6,711 nucleotides of DNA from an uncultured Bacteroidales bacterium. GTDB taxonomy: Bacteria > Bacteroidota > Bacteroidia > Bacteroidales > F082. The stretch lies in the NCBI GenBank assembly GCA_937884015.1, contig CALGBV010000221.1, positions 1 to 6,711 on the forward strand, given 5' to 3'. Position numbers and translations under genes: made by a program. Below the pieces are notes generated by a model. The model saw only the letters and a list, made by a program, of their open reading frames with translations. It was not told the origin of the DNA and searched no databases. Below are positions 1-6,414 of the stretch, piece by piece; position 1 is the first letter of the stretch, and every line of letters starts with the position of its first letter.

Positions 1-88
1 CATCGGCAGCCAGCGAGCGCGTCTTGAAAAGCCGCGCCCCCCACAGCCATTTGTCCATTCTAACGATGTCTTCTTCCTTGATGTCCAT
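1..88 (-). CDS. hslR: S4-domain RNA-binding protein, Hsp15 (HslR) family, 5'-partial fragment
   Basis: The first 29 codons of a minus-strand gene are present and the rest lies beyond the left edge. The visible N-terminus contains MDKWLWGARLFKTRSLA at residues 11-27, which matches the start of the S4 fold in Hsp15 proteins (RLDKWLWAAR-F-KTR-LA in the E. coli protein as I recall it). From family knowledge, Hsp15 binds free 50S subunits carrying stalled nascent chains and helps recycle them. The start at 88 is the most upstream ATG in a stretch with typical acidic lead residues; the Met at residue 11 is an alternative start. The gene lies downstream of der on the same strand, separated by a repeat-rich 182-bp spacer, so cotranscription is possible but not shown. 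Family assignment is firm; the exact member is less so because only the N-terminus is seen. Confidence 0.85.
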   Translation of the reverse strand, partial: MDIKEEDIVRMDKWLWGARLFKTRSLAAD

Positions 89-106
89 TGATTTTTGAAT
101 TTTTTG

Positions 107-133
107 ATTTAAAGATTTAATAATTTAAAGATT
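107..133. repeat. 11-bp direct repeat, AT-rich
   Basis: ATTTAAAGATT occurs at 107-117 and again at 123-133, a 16-bp period. It forms the left part of a noncoding spacer (89-270) that consists largely of short repeats. I see no gene in this stretch. Confidence 0.7.
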
Positions 134-134
134 A

Positions 135-174
135 GACAATTGGACTTGTGGACTATTTGACTATTAGACTTTTG
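135..174. repeat. Degenerate 8-bp tandem repeat, five units
   Basis: Five consecutive octamers begin with GAC in exact 8-bp register: GACAATTG, GACTTGTG, GACTATTT, GACTATTA and GACTTTTG. The last four share GACT at 143, 151, 159 and 167. The array is noncoding and lies between der and the hslR-like gene. Confidence 0.7.
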
Positions 175-180
175 AAGAAC

Positions 181-222
181 CGAAAACTGTAAACTGATAA
201 CCGATAACTGATAACTGATAAC
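181..222. repeat. 7-bp tandem repeat, six units, consensus YGATAAC
   Basis: Six heptamers are in perfect register: CGAAAAC, TGTAAAC, TGATAAC, CGATAAC, TGATAAC and TGATAAC. The last four (195-222) differ only at the first base, and the first two are diverged copies. This resembles the short heptameric tandem repeats known from intergenic DNA of some bacteria. It follows the octamer array after a 6-bp gap. Confidence 0.85.
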
Positions 223-229
223 CAAAGAC

Positions 230-264
230 CTTTCCACTTTCCCCTTCAAATCTTTCCACTTTCC
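230..264. repeat. 13-bp direct repeat next to the der stop codon
   Basis: CTTTCCACTTTCC occurs at 230-242 and 252-264, a 22-bp period. The second copy ends 6 bp from the der stop codon, so the repeat lies in the 3' untranslated region of der. No clear intrinsic terminator hairpin was seen here for der. Confidence 0.75.
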
Positions 265-270
265 ACTCTA

Positions 271-1578
271 TTACTTCTCCTTGAAAATCAATTGAATCGG
301 CACGCCGTTGAAATCCCAGGTCTCACGAATCTTGTTTTCCAGGAAGCGTTTGTAGGAATCCTTCACATCCTTAGGCAGGTTGCAGAAGAAAATGAATTGA
401 GGCGTAAGGCTCTTCAGCTGGGTGATGTATTTGATGCGCACATAACGGCCACGCGAAGCACTCGGTGGCGGCACGGAACCGATGATTTCCAGCATTTTGT
501 CGTTCAGTTCGCGGACTGGAATGCGGCGCTCGCGGTTTTCGTAAACCTGATGAGCGGTCTCCAAAACCTTGTAAATGCGTTGCTTGTTGATGGCTGAAGT
601 GAATATGATTGGGAAGTCGGTGAATGGTGCCGTCTTCTCGTAAATGTTGCGTTCGAAAGCCAAATGCGTGTTGGAATCCTTTTCGATGGTGTCCCATTTG
701 TTGACGACGACCACAAGACCTTTCTTGTTCTTTTCAATCAGGCGCAAGATGTTCATGTCCTGAGCCTCGAAACCGTTGTTGGCATCGAGCATCAGGATGG
801 CTACGTCGCAGTCTTCGATGGCGCGGATGGAGCGCAGCACGGAATAGAACTCAATGTCTTCCTCAACCTTGCTCTTCTTGCGCAAGCCTGCTGTGTCGAC
901 GAGCATGAAATCCATGCCGAAAGCGTTGTAACGTGTATAGTTGCTGTCGCGTGTGGTGCCGGCAATGTCGGTGACGATGTGACGGTCGGTGCCCAAAAAT
1001 GCGTTGATGAGCGATGATTTGCCGACATTCGGGCGGCCAACCACGGTGAAACGCGGCAGGTCGGTGTTGAAATCGGTGGTGTCTGCAGGCAGCAGTTCGC
1101 ACACCTTGTCTAATAATTCGCCGGTGCCCGAACCCGTCATGGCTGAAATGGCGTAAGGCTCGCCCAAACCGAGGCCGTAGAATTCGGCAATGAGCGCCGT
1201 TTTGTTCGGCTCGTCGATTTTGTTGACGGCCACGAGGACGGGGTTCATCTGCTGACGCAGGATGAGTGCCACGTCTTCATCGAGGACGTGCAGTCCGGTC
1301 ATGCCATCGACGGCAAAAATGATGACATCGGCCTCATCGATGGCCAAGTCAACCTGTTTGCGGATTTCTTCTTCGAAGATGTCGTCCGACCCAACCACAT
1401 AGCCGCCGGTGTCGATGACGGTGAATTCCTTTCCGTTCCAATCGCTCTTTCCGTAGTGACGGTCACGGGTTACGCCGCTGGTCTCTTCCACAATGGCCAT
1501 GCGCTGCTTCAGCAGACGGTTGAAAAGCGTTGATTTCCCTACATTGGGTCTCCCCACAATTGCTACAATGTTTGACAT
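271..1578 (-). CDS. der: Ribosome-assembly GTPase Der (EngA)
   Basis: Der is an essential cytoplasmic GTPase with two tandem G domains that binds the 50S subunit and is needed for its maturation. At 435 aa the length is normal for the family. G domain 1 shows the P-loop GRPNVGKST (residues 9-17), VTRD (36-39), DTGG (56-59), NKID (119-122) and SAMTG (145-149). G domain 2 shows GRPNVGKSS (181-189), GTTRD (207-211), DTAG (228-231), NKWD (293-296) and TSA (327-329). A C-terminal KH-like domain covers about 352-435, with the family-typical run PPPSASRGR at 370-378. All GTP-binding motifs are intact. The ATG at 1578 places the P-loop at residue 9, as expected. A good -7 promoter element lies 26 bp upstream of the start. 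It is transcribed divergently from the TonB receptor gene and in the same direction as the hslR-like gene. Confidence 0.98.
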   Translation of the reverse strand: MSNIVAIVGRPNVGKSTLFNRLLKQRMAIVEETSGVTRDRHYGKSDWNGKEFTVIDTGGYVVGSDDIFEEEIRKQVDLAIDEADVIIFAVDGMTGLHVLDEDVALILRQQMNPVLVAVNKIDEPNKTALIAEFYGLGLGEPYAISAMTGSGTGELLDKVCELLPADTTDFNTDLPRFTVVGRPNVGKSSLINAFLGTDRHIVTDIAGTTRDSNYTRYNAFGMDFMLVDTAGLRKKSKVEEDIEFYSVLRSIRAIEDCDVAILMLDANNGFEAQDMNILRLIEKNKKGLVVVVNKWDTIEKDSNTHLAFERNIYEKTAPFTDFPIIFTSAINKQRIYKVLETAHQVYENRERRIPVRELNDKMLEIIGSVPPPSASRGRYVRIKYITQLKSLTPQFIFFCNLPKDVKDSYKRFLENKIRETWDFNGVPIQLIFKEK

Positions 1579-1603
1579 TTTCGTTCGTTTTTGAAATTTG
1601 CTG

Positions 1604-1630
1604 CAAAAGTACTAAAAAAGAGCAATCAAA
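1604..1630 (-). promoter_or_regulatory. Likely der promoter, Bacteroidota type
   Basis: On the minus strand TACTTTTG (1611 to 1604) is a perfect match to the Bacteroidota -7 consensus TAnnTTTG and is followed by C, as often seen. A TTTG at 1630-1627 could serve as the -33 element, but its spacing of 15 bp is shorter than the usual 19-21. Transcription would start a few bases downstream and give a short A/C-rich leader without Shine-Dalgarno. The call rests on the -7 match and its position. Confidence 0.6.
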
Positions 1631-1709
1631 TGATTTAGGAGATAGAAAAAGCAAATGGCCGGAAATATGGTTCATCGAATCATTTTGCCTTATTTTTCTA
1701 CAAACTGTG

Positions 1710-1730
1710 ATATTATTACGACAATATAAT
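1710..1730. promoter_or_regulatory. Imperfect AT-rich palindrome upstream of the receptor gene
   Basis: The 21 bp at 1710-1730 form an imperfect inverted repeat with core arms TATT (1713-1716) and AATA (1723-1726) and further matching bases at the ends. It lies about 45 bp upstream of the receptor start and could be an operator. The DNA is AT-rich, so chance is a real alternative. No clear TAnnTTTG element for the receptor was found; TCATTTTG at 1680-1687 is only a near match. Confidence 0.2.
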
Positions 1731-1773
1731 CCATTATTCAACGTTCATTGATTGTCCAAAACATAAGAAAATC

Positions 1774-4233
1774 ATGCGCAATAAGTATTCCTTCTTATTA
1801 TTGATGCTGCCGTTTTTTTTGCTTGCCAAGGTTTTGCCGGCTCAGAATGTCAAGCAGATCTTTCATACGGTAAGCGGCTATATTACCGACAGTGAGAGTT
1901 CGGAGACGCTTATCAACGCATCGGTCTATGATGTCAACACGTTGAAAGGCTCCGTATCAAACAATTTCGGGTTCTATTCCTTGCAGTTGCCTGCGGGCGA
2001 GGTGAAGATGAAGGCTTCGTATGTAGGTTTCACTCCTTTTGAGGCTTCTTTTCTGCTTCATGCCGACACGGTCATCAACATTGGCTTGACTTCCTCGGTG
2101 GAGTTAGGCGAGGTGACGGTGACAGCTAAAGCCATTGAAAACAATGTGACAGGCTCACAGATGAGCACTATAGATGTCCCGATGTTGCAGATGAAGAAAA
2201 TTCCTGCTATTTTCGGTGAGGTCGATGTCATCAAGACTCTGCAGTTGCTGCCTGGCGTTCAGTCGGGAACGGAAGGTTCGGCGGGCATGTATGTGCGTGG
2301 CGGTGGCCCTGACGAAAACCTTATTTTGCTCGATGGCGTTCCGCTCTACAATGTGAATCACGCCATGGGCTTTTTCTCGGCTTTCAATGCTGATGCCATC
2401 AAAAACGTTACGCTTTACAAAGGCAATTTCCCTGCCCGTTTCGGCGGACGTCTTTCATCGGTGGTTGATGTGCGCACCAAGGATGGCGATATGTTTGATT
2501 ATCACGGCAATGTCAGTCTTGGTCTGATTGCAGCCAAGGTCAATGTTGAAGGCCCGATTGTGAAAGGCAAGACTTCGTTCAATCTTTCGTTTCGCCGCAC
2601 GTATTACGATTTGTTTACGGCACCTGTTATCAATCTCGTCTTCAACTCCAGTGGCGGTGAGGGCAGCAAACTTTGGGCAGGCTATTATTTCTACGATTTC
2701 AACCTGAAACTGAACCACAGGTTTTCCGATAAGGACCGTCTTTTTTTCAGCCTTTATTCTGGTGATGATAAGGTTTATGCCAAAATTTCAATGCTTGAGG
2801 AATATCACAATTTGGATGTTTCGAGTTCGTACGAAACCCAAGTGAACATGAACTGGAAATGGGGCAACCGCATTGCTGCCTTGCGTTGGAATCATGTCGT
2901 TTCACCGAAAATGTTCATGAATGTGACGGGCAGTTTCACGCGCTATCGTCATCTGATGGATATGAAAATGTCTGAAATAGAGAGTTTTTTGCTGAATGAC
3001 ATGCCATATACAGGAAAAACGGAAGCCGGCTTAGGCATGAATTCGGGTATTTTCGATTACACGGCAAAGGCCGATTTTGATTATAAGCCGCATGAAAACC
3101 ACGATGTGAAATTCGGAGCCGATTTCACTTATCATCAATATAAGCCGAGCACTACGGCCATCCATTTCGATGATTATGGGTCGAAATTCGACACTGTTGC
3201 CGGAAATGCCGATATCCGCGCTTTTGAGACGGATGCTTTCGTCGAGGATAATTGGAACATTAGCAATTTCCTGAAACTCAATTTGGGTTTGCATTATTCT
3301 GCTTTTTCAGTCGATGGGAAAACCTATCACAGCCTGCAACCTCGTGCAAGCCTCAGGGCTTTGGCAAATGAAAACCTCTCGTTCAAAGCCGGTTATGCCG
3401 CCATGAGCCAATATGTGCATCTGCTTTCGAGCAATTCAATCAGTCTGCCGACCGATCTCTGGGTGCCTGCTACTGGGGAAATTGTTCCGATGAAAGCGCA
3501 TCAGGTGGCGGCTGGGACATTCTACAATTGGAAAGGTTTTGAGTTTTCGCTGGAAGGTTACTACAAATTCATGAAAAACGTTGTGGAATATAAGGACGGT
3601 GCCACTTTCTTCAGCCTCGATGCTGCCGATTGGCAGGACAAGGTTGTCATGGGTGACGGCTATAGTTACGGCATCGAGTTTCTCGCGCAGCGCACGGTGG
3701 GCAAGTTGACGGGTTGGATAGGCTACACATGGTCGCACGCCAACCGCCTTTTCAACCGTCCGGGCCAGGAACTGAATTTCGGCGAAGTGTTTCCCGCTAA
3801 ATACGACCGCCGCCACGATTTGAACATCGTAGCTTCCTATAAGTTCAGCGACAGGTTCGATATGGGGCTTACTTGGGTCTACAGCACTGGCAACTGTGCA
3901 ACTTTGGCCTTGCAGAATTTTTACGGTTTGCCGATTGGTGACAGCTATTTTCCTTATCTCGGCTACGTCACGCACCGCAACAACTACCGTTTCAACAGTT
4001 ACCAGCGTCTTGATTTGGGCTTGAACTGGCACAAGCAGAAAAAACATGGTGAACGCACTTGGAGCCTGAACATCTACAACGCACTTTGCCACAACAATCC
4101 GTTTATGGTTTATTCCGATACTTTTAGGACATATAATCCTGATACGCAGGCATGGGATTCGTTGGGAAAGGAGTTCGTTCAGGTGTGCCTTTTCCCCATC
4201 ATGCCTACTTTCAGCTATTCTTTTAAATTCTAA
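1774..4233 (+). CDS. TonB-dependent outer-membrane receptor with N-terminal carboxypeptidase-regulatory-like domain
   Basis: This 819-aa protein should form a gated outer-membrane beta-barrel that takes up a ligand using energy from TonB-ExbBD. A signal peptide covers about residues 1-23 (hydrophobic run, then LPAQ). A carboxypeptidase-D-regulatory-like beta-sandwich domain follows at about 32-107 (SGYITD, then SNNFGFYSLQLPAG, then ASYVGF). The segment ELGEVTVTAK (110-119) fits a TonB box. The plug domain spans about 120-238, with LLPGVQSG, VRGGGPDENLILLDGVP (174-190) and NFPARFGGRLSSVVDVR. The remainder is barrel with alternating aromatic strands and ends in Phe (YSFKF), as outer-membrane proteins do. 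Family and length are typical. With the DUF4249 lipoprotein 17 bp downstream it forms a SusCD-like pair. The ligand is not evident. It is not a canonical SusC: it is shorter than the roughly 1000 aa usual for SusC, and its partner is not SusD. Confidence 0.95.
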   Translation: MRNKYSFLLLMLPFFLLAKVLPAQNVKQIFHTVSGYITDSESSETLINASVYDVNTLKGSVSNNFGFYSLQLPAGEVKMKASYVGFTPFEASFLLHADTVINIGLTSSVELGEVTVTAKAIENNVTGSQMSTIDVPMLQMKKIPAIFGEVDVIKTLQLLPGVQSGTEGSAGMYVRGGGPDENLILLDGVPLYNVNHAMGFFSAFNADAIKNVTLYKGNFPARFGGRLSSVVDVRTKDGDMFDYHGNVSLGLIAAKVNVEGPIVKGKTSFNLSFRRTYYDLFTAPVINLVFNSSGGEGSKLWAGYYFYDFNLKLNHRFSDKDRLFFSLYSGDDKVYAKISMLEEYHNLDVSSSYETQVNMNWKWGNRIAALRWNHVVSPKMFMNVTGSFTRYRHLMDMKMSEIESFLLNDMPYTGKTEAGLGMNSGIFDYTAKADFDYKPHENHDVKFGADFTYHQYKPSTTAIHFDDYGSKFDTVAGNADIRAFETDAFVEDNWNISNFLKLNLGLHYSAFSVDGKTYHSLQPRASLRALANENLSFKAGYAAMSQYVHLLSSNSISLPTDLWVPATGEIVPMKAHQVAAGTFYNWKGFEFSLEGYYKFMKNVVEYKDGATFFSLDAADWQDKVVMGDGYSYGIEFLAQRTVGKLTGWIGYTWSHANRLFNRPGQELNFGEVFPAKYDRRHDLNIVASYKFSDRFDMGLTWVYSTGNCATLALQNFYGLPIGDSYFPYLGYVTHRNNYRFNSYQRLDLGLNWHKQKKHGERTWSLNIYNALCHNNPFMVYSDTFRTYNPDTQAWDSLGKEFVQVCLFPIMPTFSYSFKF

Positions 4234-4237
4234 TCAG

Positions 4238-4243
4238 AAAGGA
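4238..4243 (+). promoter_or_regulatory. Shine-Dalgarno-like site of the DUF4249 gene
   Basis: AAAGGA lies 7 bases before the ATG at 4251. This is noteworthy because other starts here have no such site. It sits in the short receptor/lipoprotein gap and supports the chosen start and translation from a shared transcript. Confidence 0.55.
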
Positions 4244-4250
4244 AATTGCA

Positions 4251-5399
4251 ATGAAAAACATACATTTTATAATGGTTGCATTGATGCTTTTGTGTGCAGC
4301 TTGCGAAAAGGAAATTGAATTTACGGGCGAAGATTCCGAACCGGTCCTGGTTGTCAACGGCTTGCAGTATGTGGGCGAAACACCTCGGCTGATGGTGCAT
4401 CGTAGCCGTTTCATTATGGATGGGAGTACTGATTTGCGGGTGAAGGGACTTGAAGTGAAACTCTTTGTAAATGATGAGTTTGTGGAGAATTTGTCTATTG
4501 CCGATTCCACCATGGGCGACACTTATGTCTTGAATGATTATTCAAGTTTTAGTTCTTATTCGGGAGGCGACTACCAGTCTTTCTCATATAATTATTGTAC
4601 GGGGAATTACGTTTTCCGCACAGGCGACAAGGTGCGGTTCGAGGTCTTTGGCGATGAATTTGACAAGGTGACGGCGGAAATCGTCATGCCTGAAATGCCT
4701 TCTCTTCTTAGTTTTGACACTTTGAAAGTCGAACGCATTTGCGAAACATCCTATGAGGATTGCCCGGATTGCTATCCTGATTTGGATGAAAACGGAAACC
4801 ATTGCAGGTTCTTATATGATTATGAATGGGATGGCGATGACTATACGGAATTTGTCTATGATACGGTTTATCCTGGCGATTGTCTGTATGCCGACATTTA
4901 TTTCGATATGAAGATGTCTGACCCATTAGGTATCAATTACTACAATCTGATGAACCGTGACAACATGGAACAATTCTGTTCTTCAAATCCTGCTTTTCTC
5001 ATGAAATCGAACTTGTTTGAAGGCATTGATTTGGACATGATTATATCGGATATGGGGTCCGGCAACCTGTATTTCAGCAGCCGTTTTGGAAATCTGTTTT
5101 CCGACCAGTGTTTCGATGGAAAGGAATACGACATCCAGTTTGTTTGCTATAATGCCTCTTACAATGATGAATTAGATCCGGATAATCACAATTGGAGCAT
5201 TGATTTGTATCAGGTTGACGAAAACTATTACAAATACGAAGAGACCCTTTCCAATGTGGGTGATTCCGACATGTCGCAAGTGCTGGGACTTTTCATGGAG
5301 CCGGCGCAAATCTATTCCAATGTGAAGGGCGGCATTGGAATCGTTGGGGCGGTCAGTGCTCCTGCTCGGGCTTCAGTCGCAATCGATGATGCGGAATAA
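4251..5399 (+). CDS. DUF4249 domain-containing outer-membrane lipoprotein
   Basis: This 382-aa protein begins with a lipoprotein signal: a hydrophobic stretch (residues 4-15) and LCAAC with the lipidation Cys at 18, although the -3 residue is Cys rather than the usual Leu. The following EKEIE is acidic and resembles Bacteroidota signals for surface export. Landmarks of the DUF4249 family are PVLVVNGL (31-38) near the mature N-terminus, DPLGINYYNL (224-233), the run NLFSDQCFDGKEYDIQF (281-297) and SNVKGGIGIVGA (356-367) near the C-terminus. An unusual insert at about 160-220 is rich in Cys and Asp/Glu (see findings). From context it should sit on the cell surface as partner of the adjacent TonB-dependent receptor and capture ligand or act as a lid, as SusD does for SusC. 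That role is inferred; the family has no function I can name with certainty. Confidence 0.9.
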   Translation: MKNIHFIMVALMLLCAACEKEIEFTGEDSEPVLVVNGLQYVGETPRLMVHRSRFIMDGSTDLRVKGLEVKLFVNDEFVENLSIADSTMGDTYVLNDYSSFSSYSGGDYQSFSYNYCTGNYVFRTGDKVRFEVFGDEFDKVTAEIVMPEMPSLLSFDTLKVERICETSYEDCPDCYPDLDENGNHCRFLYDYEWDGDDYTEFVYDTVYPGDCLYADIYFDMKMSDPLGINYYNLMNRDNMEQFCSSNPAFLMKSNLFEGIDLDMIISDMGSGNLYFSSRFGNLFSDQCFDGKEYDIQFVCYNASYNDELDPDNHNWSIDLYQVDENYYKYEETLSNVGDSDMSQVLGLFMEPAQIYSNVKGGIGIVGAVSAPARASVAIDDAE

Positions 5400-5408
5400 A
5401 AAAATGAC

Positions 5409-5416
5409 TACATTTG
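5409..5416 (+). promoter_or_regulatory. Likely -7 promoter element of the PAS gene
   Basis: TACATTTG matches the Bacteroidota -7 consensus TAnnTTTG perfectly and is followed by C. It lies just after the stop of the DUF4249 gene and 37 bp before the PAS start, giving a leader of about 30 nt. No -33 TTTG was found at the usual distance. The element overlaps a small inverted repeat, TTGCA-TTT-TGCAA at 5414-5426, which could be an operator or a chance palindrome. Confidence 0.5.
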
Positions 5417-5453
5417 CATTTTGCAATTAAAGGCATAAACAAATCAAATTAAT

Positions 5454-5789
5454 ATGACAAACATCGATTATTTCAAAAACCTGAATCTGGCCATCACCGT
5501 TTGCGACAAGGATGGCAATGTGCTTTACCAGAACGATTCATCTATTGATGTGAACGGCGACACGCGCGGCAAAAACCTCATGAATTGCCACAACGAGAAA
5601 TCGCAGGCCATCATCCGCCATCTGATTGGCGAAGCCGACACGAATGCCTACACCATTTCGAAAAAAGGCAAGAAGAAACTGATTTACCAAACGCCTTGGT
5701 ATGAGGACGATGCAAAGCAAATCGTCGGCGGACTGATTGAGTTTTCCATCATCATTCCTGAGGACATGCCGCATTTCGACCGTGGTTGA
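5454..5789 (+). CDS. Stand-alone PAS-domain protein
   Basis: This 111-aa cytoplasmic protein consists of one PAS fold and nothing else. Visible elements are the N-terminal helix and first strands (AITVCDKDGNVLYQND, residues 13-28), the segment GKNLMNCHNEKS (39-50), a helix (51-60), and the C-terminal strands with KKLIYQTPWYED (74-85) and GGLIEFSIIIPEDMPHF (92-108). The CH-x-x-KS segment resembles the CHPPKS motif I know from PAS domains in DUF438-type proteins. No kinase, GGDEF, HTH or membrane segment is present, so if it senses a small molecule or redox state it must signal through a partner. The ATG at 5454 is the most upstream sensible start, with an A/T-rich leader and no Shine-Dalgarno. 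It probably has its own promoter and a terminator 27 bp downstream. The PAS assignment is strong; ligand and role are unknown. Confidence 0.85.
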   Translation: MTNIDYFKNLNLAITVCDKDGNVLYQNDSSIDVNGDTRGKNLMNCHNEKSQAIIRHLIGEADTNAYTISKKGKKKLIYQTPWYEDDAKQIVGGLIEFSIIIPEDMPHFDRG

Positions 5790-5815
5790 TTTAAAGAAAT
5801 CGGAAACGTAAACCG

Positions 5816-5856
5816 AAAAAGCGGCGTGCTTTTCACCAAAAGGCCGCCGCCTTTTT
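5816..5856 (+). terminator. Two-tier intrinsic terminator after the PAS gene
   Basis: The outer stem pairs AAAAAGCGGCG (5816-5826) with CGCCGCCTTTTT (5845-5856) with one bulged C. An inner stem pairs CTTTT (5829-5833) with AAAAG (5838-5842) around the loop CACC. The GC-rich core followed by five T's fits an intrinsic terminator. Because the A-tract mirrors the T-tract, it could also work on the opposite strand. It starts 27 bp after the PAS stop codon and separates that unit from the next gene. Confidence 0.85.
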
Positions 5857-5967
5857 GATGGAAGGACGAGGTAGCCTTGAAAAGTTGGCGTATGGGTCGA
5901 ATTACATTCCGAGTTTCAGAACAATCAGATGCAAAAAACAATGGGGAAACAAATAAATTGAATAGAT

Positions 5968-6414
5968 ATGGATATTTCAATTGGATTACAAATTGATCAA
6001 GGAATTGATGGGAAAATGAATTTTGTTCATGAGCTCTCGGAACGTTTGACTCAATTTATTACTGAAAACAATTATGGAGAAAGCATAAAAAAATTCCTGA
6101 TAGGGCTAATTGGTGTAGGCCCTCAATATGATTCATTTTTCATGCCTCGTCGTCCCAAATACACCGAATACAAAGAGGCAATGTTTGACGGATGGGATCC
6201 TTTCACCATCGAAAAGACCTTTGAATGTGAGATAAAACTCGACTATGCAAAGGTGCTTGAGTCCACGGAGGAAGAAGTGAAGAAAATTGTGGCACAATCC
6301 ATCATGGACTATCTCCGCAAGCTCAAAATGCCCAAAAAAGTTGCAGATTTCGACAAGGAGAAGTTTATCGCCGACCTTGAGACCTACTTCCGCAAGGAGC
6401 ATTTGATAGACTGA
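5968..6414 (+). CDS. Putative immunity protein, Imm44-like
   Basis: This 148-aa soluble protein has no signal peptide or membrane segment. Its pattern is an N-terminal strand (MDISIGLQI), a helix (about 16-32), NYGESIKKFLIGLIGVG (35-51), a segment EYKEAMF (67-73) likely to form a strand, a strand plus FECEIKLDYAKVL (85-97), a helix EEEVKKIVAQSIMDYLRKL (101-119) and a closing DFDKEKFIADLETYF (127-141). From memory this order (YGxxxKK, then E-x-x-LDY, then a helix, then the DFD...F..DL end) recalls Imm44-type immunity proteins, which would neutralise a cognate polymorphic toxin in the cytoplasm. The match is not exact and was not searched. The gene stands alone, with a terminator upstream and non-genic DNA downstream, and no toxin gene is visible. 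The first ~150 bp are AT-rich compared with the rest of the window. The start at 5968 has no Shine-Dalgarno. If the family call fails, treat it as a hypothetical protein. Confidence 0.85.
   Translation: MDISIGLQIDQGIDGKMNFVHELSERLTQFITENNYGESIKKFLIGLIGVGPQYDSFFMPRRPKYTEYKEAMFDGWDPFTIEKTFECEIKLDYAKVLESTEEEVKKIVAQSIMDYLRKLKMPKKVADFDKEKFIADLETYFRKEHLID

Noticed and set aside
195..222. Heptamer array considered as a CRISPR or phage attachment site
   Set aside because: Units are 7 bp and directly adjacent with no spacers, and no cas genes, integrase or tRNA lie nearby.
664..1017. 117-codon plus-strand open frame inside der
   Set aside because: It is antisense to the second G domain of Der, which is intact; no domain or leader supports it.
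1725..1730. TATAAT upstream of the receptor as a classical sigma-70 -10 box
   Set aside because: No -35 hexamer lies at the right distance, and Bacteroidota primary promoters use TAnnTTTG; it is expected by chance in AT-rich DNA.
3436..4092. 218-codon open frame on the minus strand inside the receptor gene
   Set aside because: It lies wholly antisense to an intact TonB-dependent receptor with clear family features, and its translation shows no recognisable domain; codon-bias shadow.
1774..4233. Receptor as SusC of a glycan-utilisation locus
   Set aside because: It is shorter than typical SusC, the partner is DUF4249 rather than SusD, and there are no glycoside hydrolases or SusR/ECF regulators in view.
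5684..5980. 98-codon minus-strand open frame across the PAS gene end and the terminator
   Set aside because: It runs through the terminator hairpin and antisense to the PAS gene; no family resemblance.
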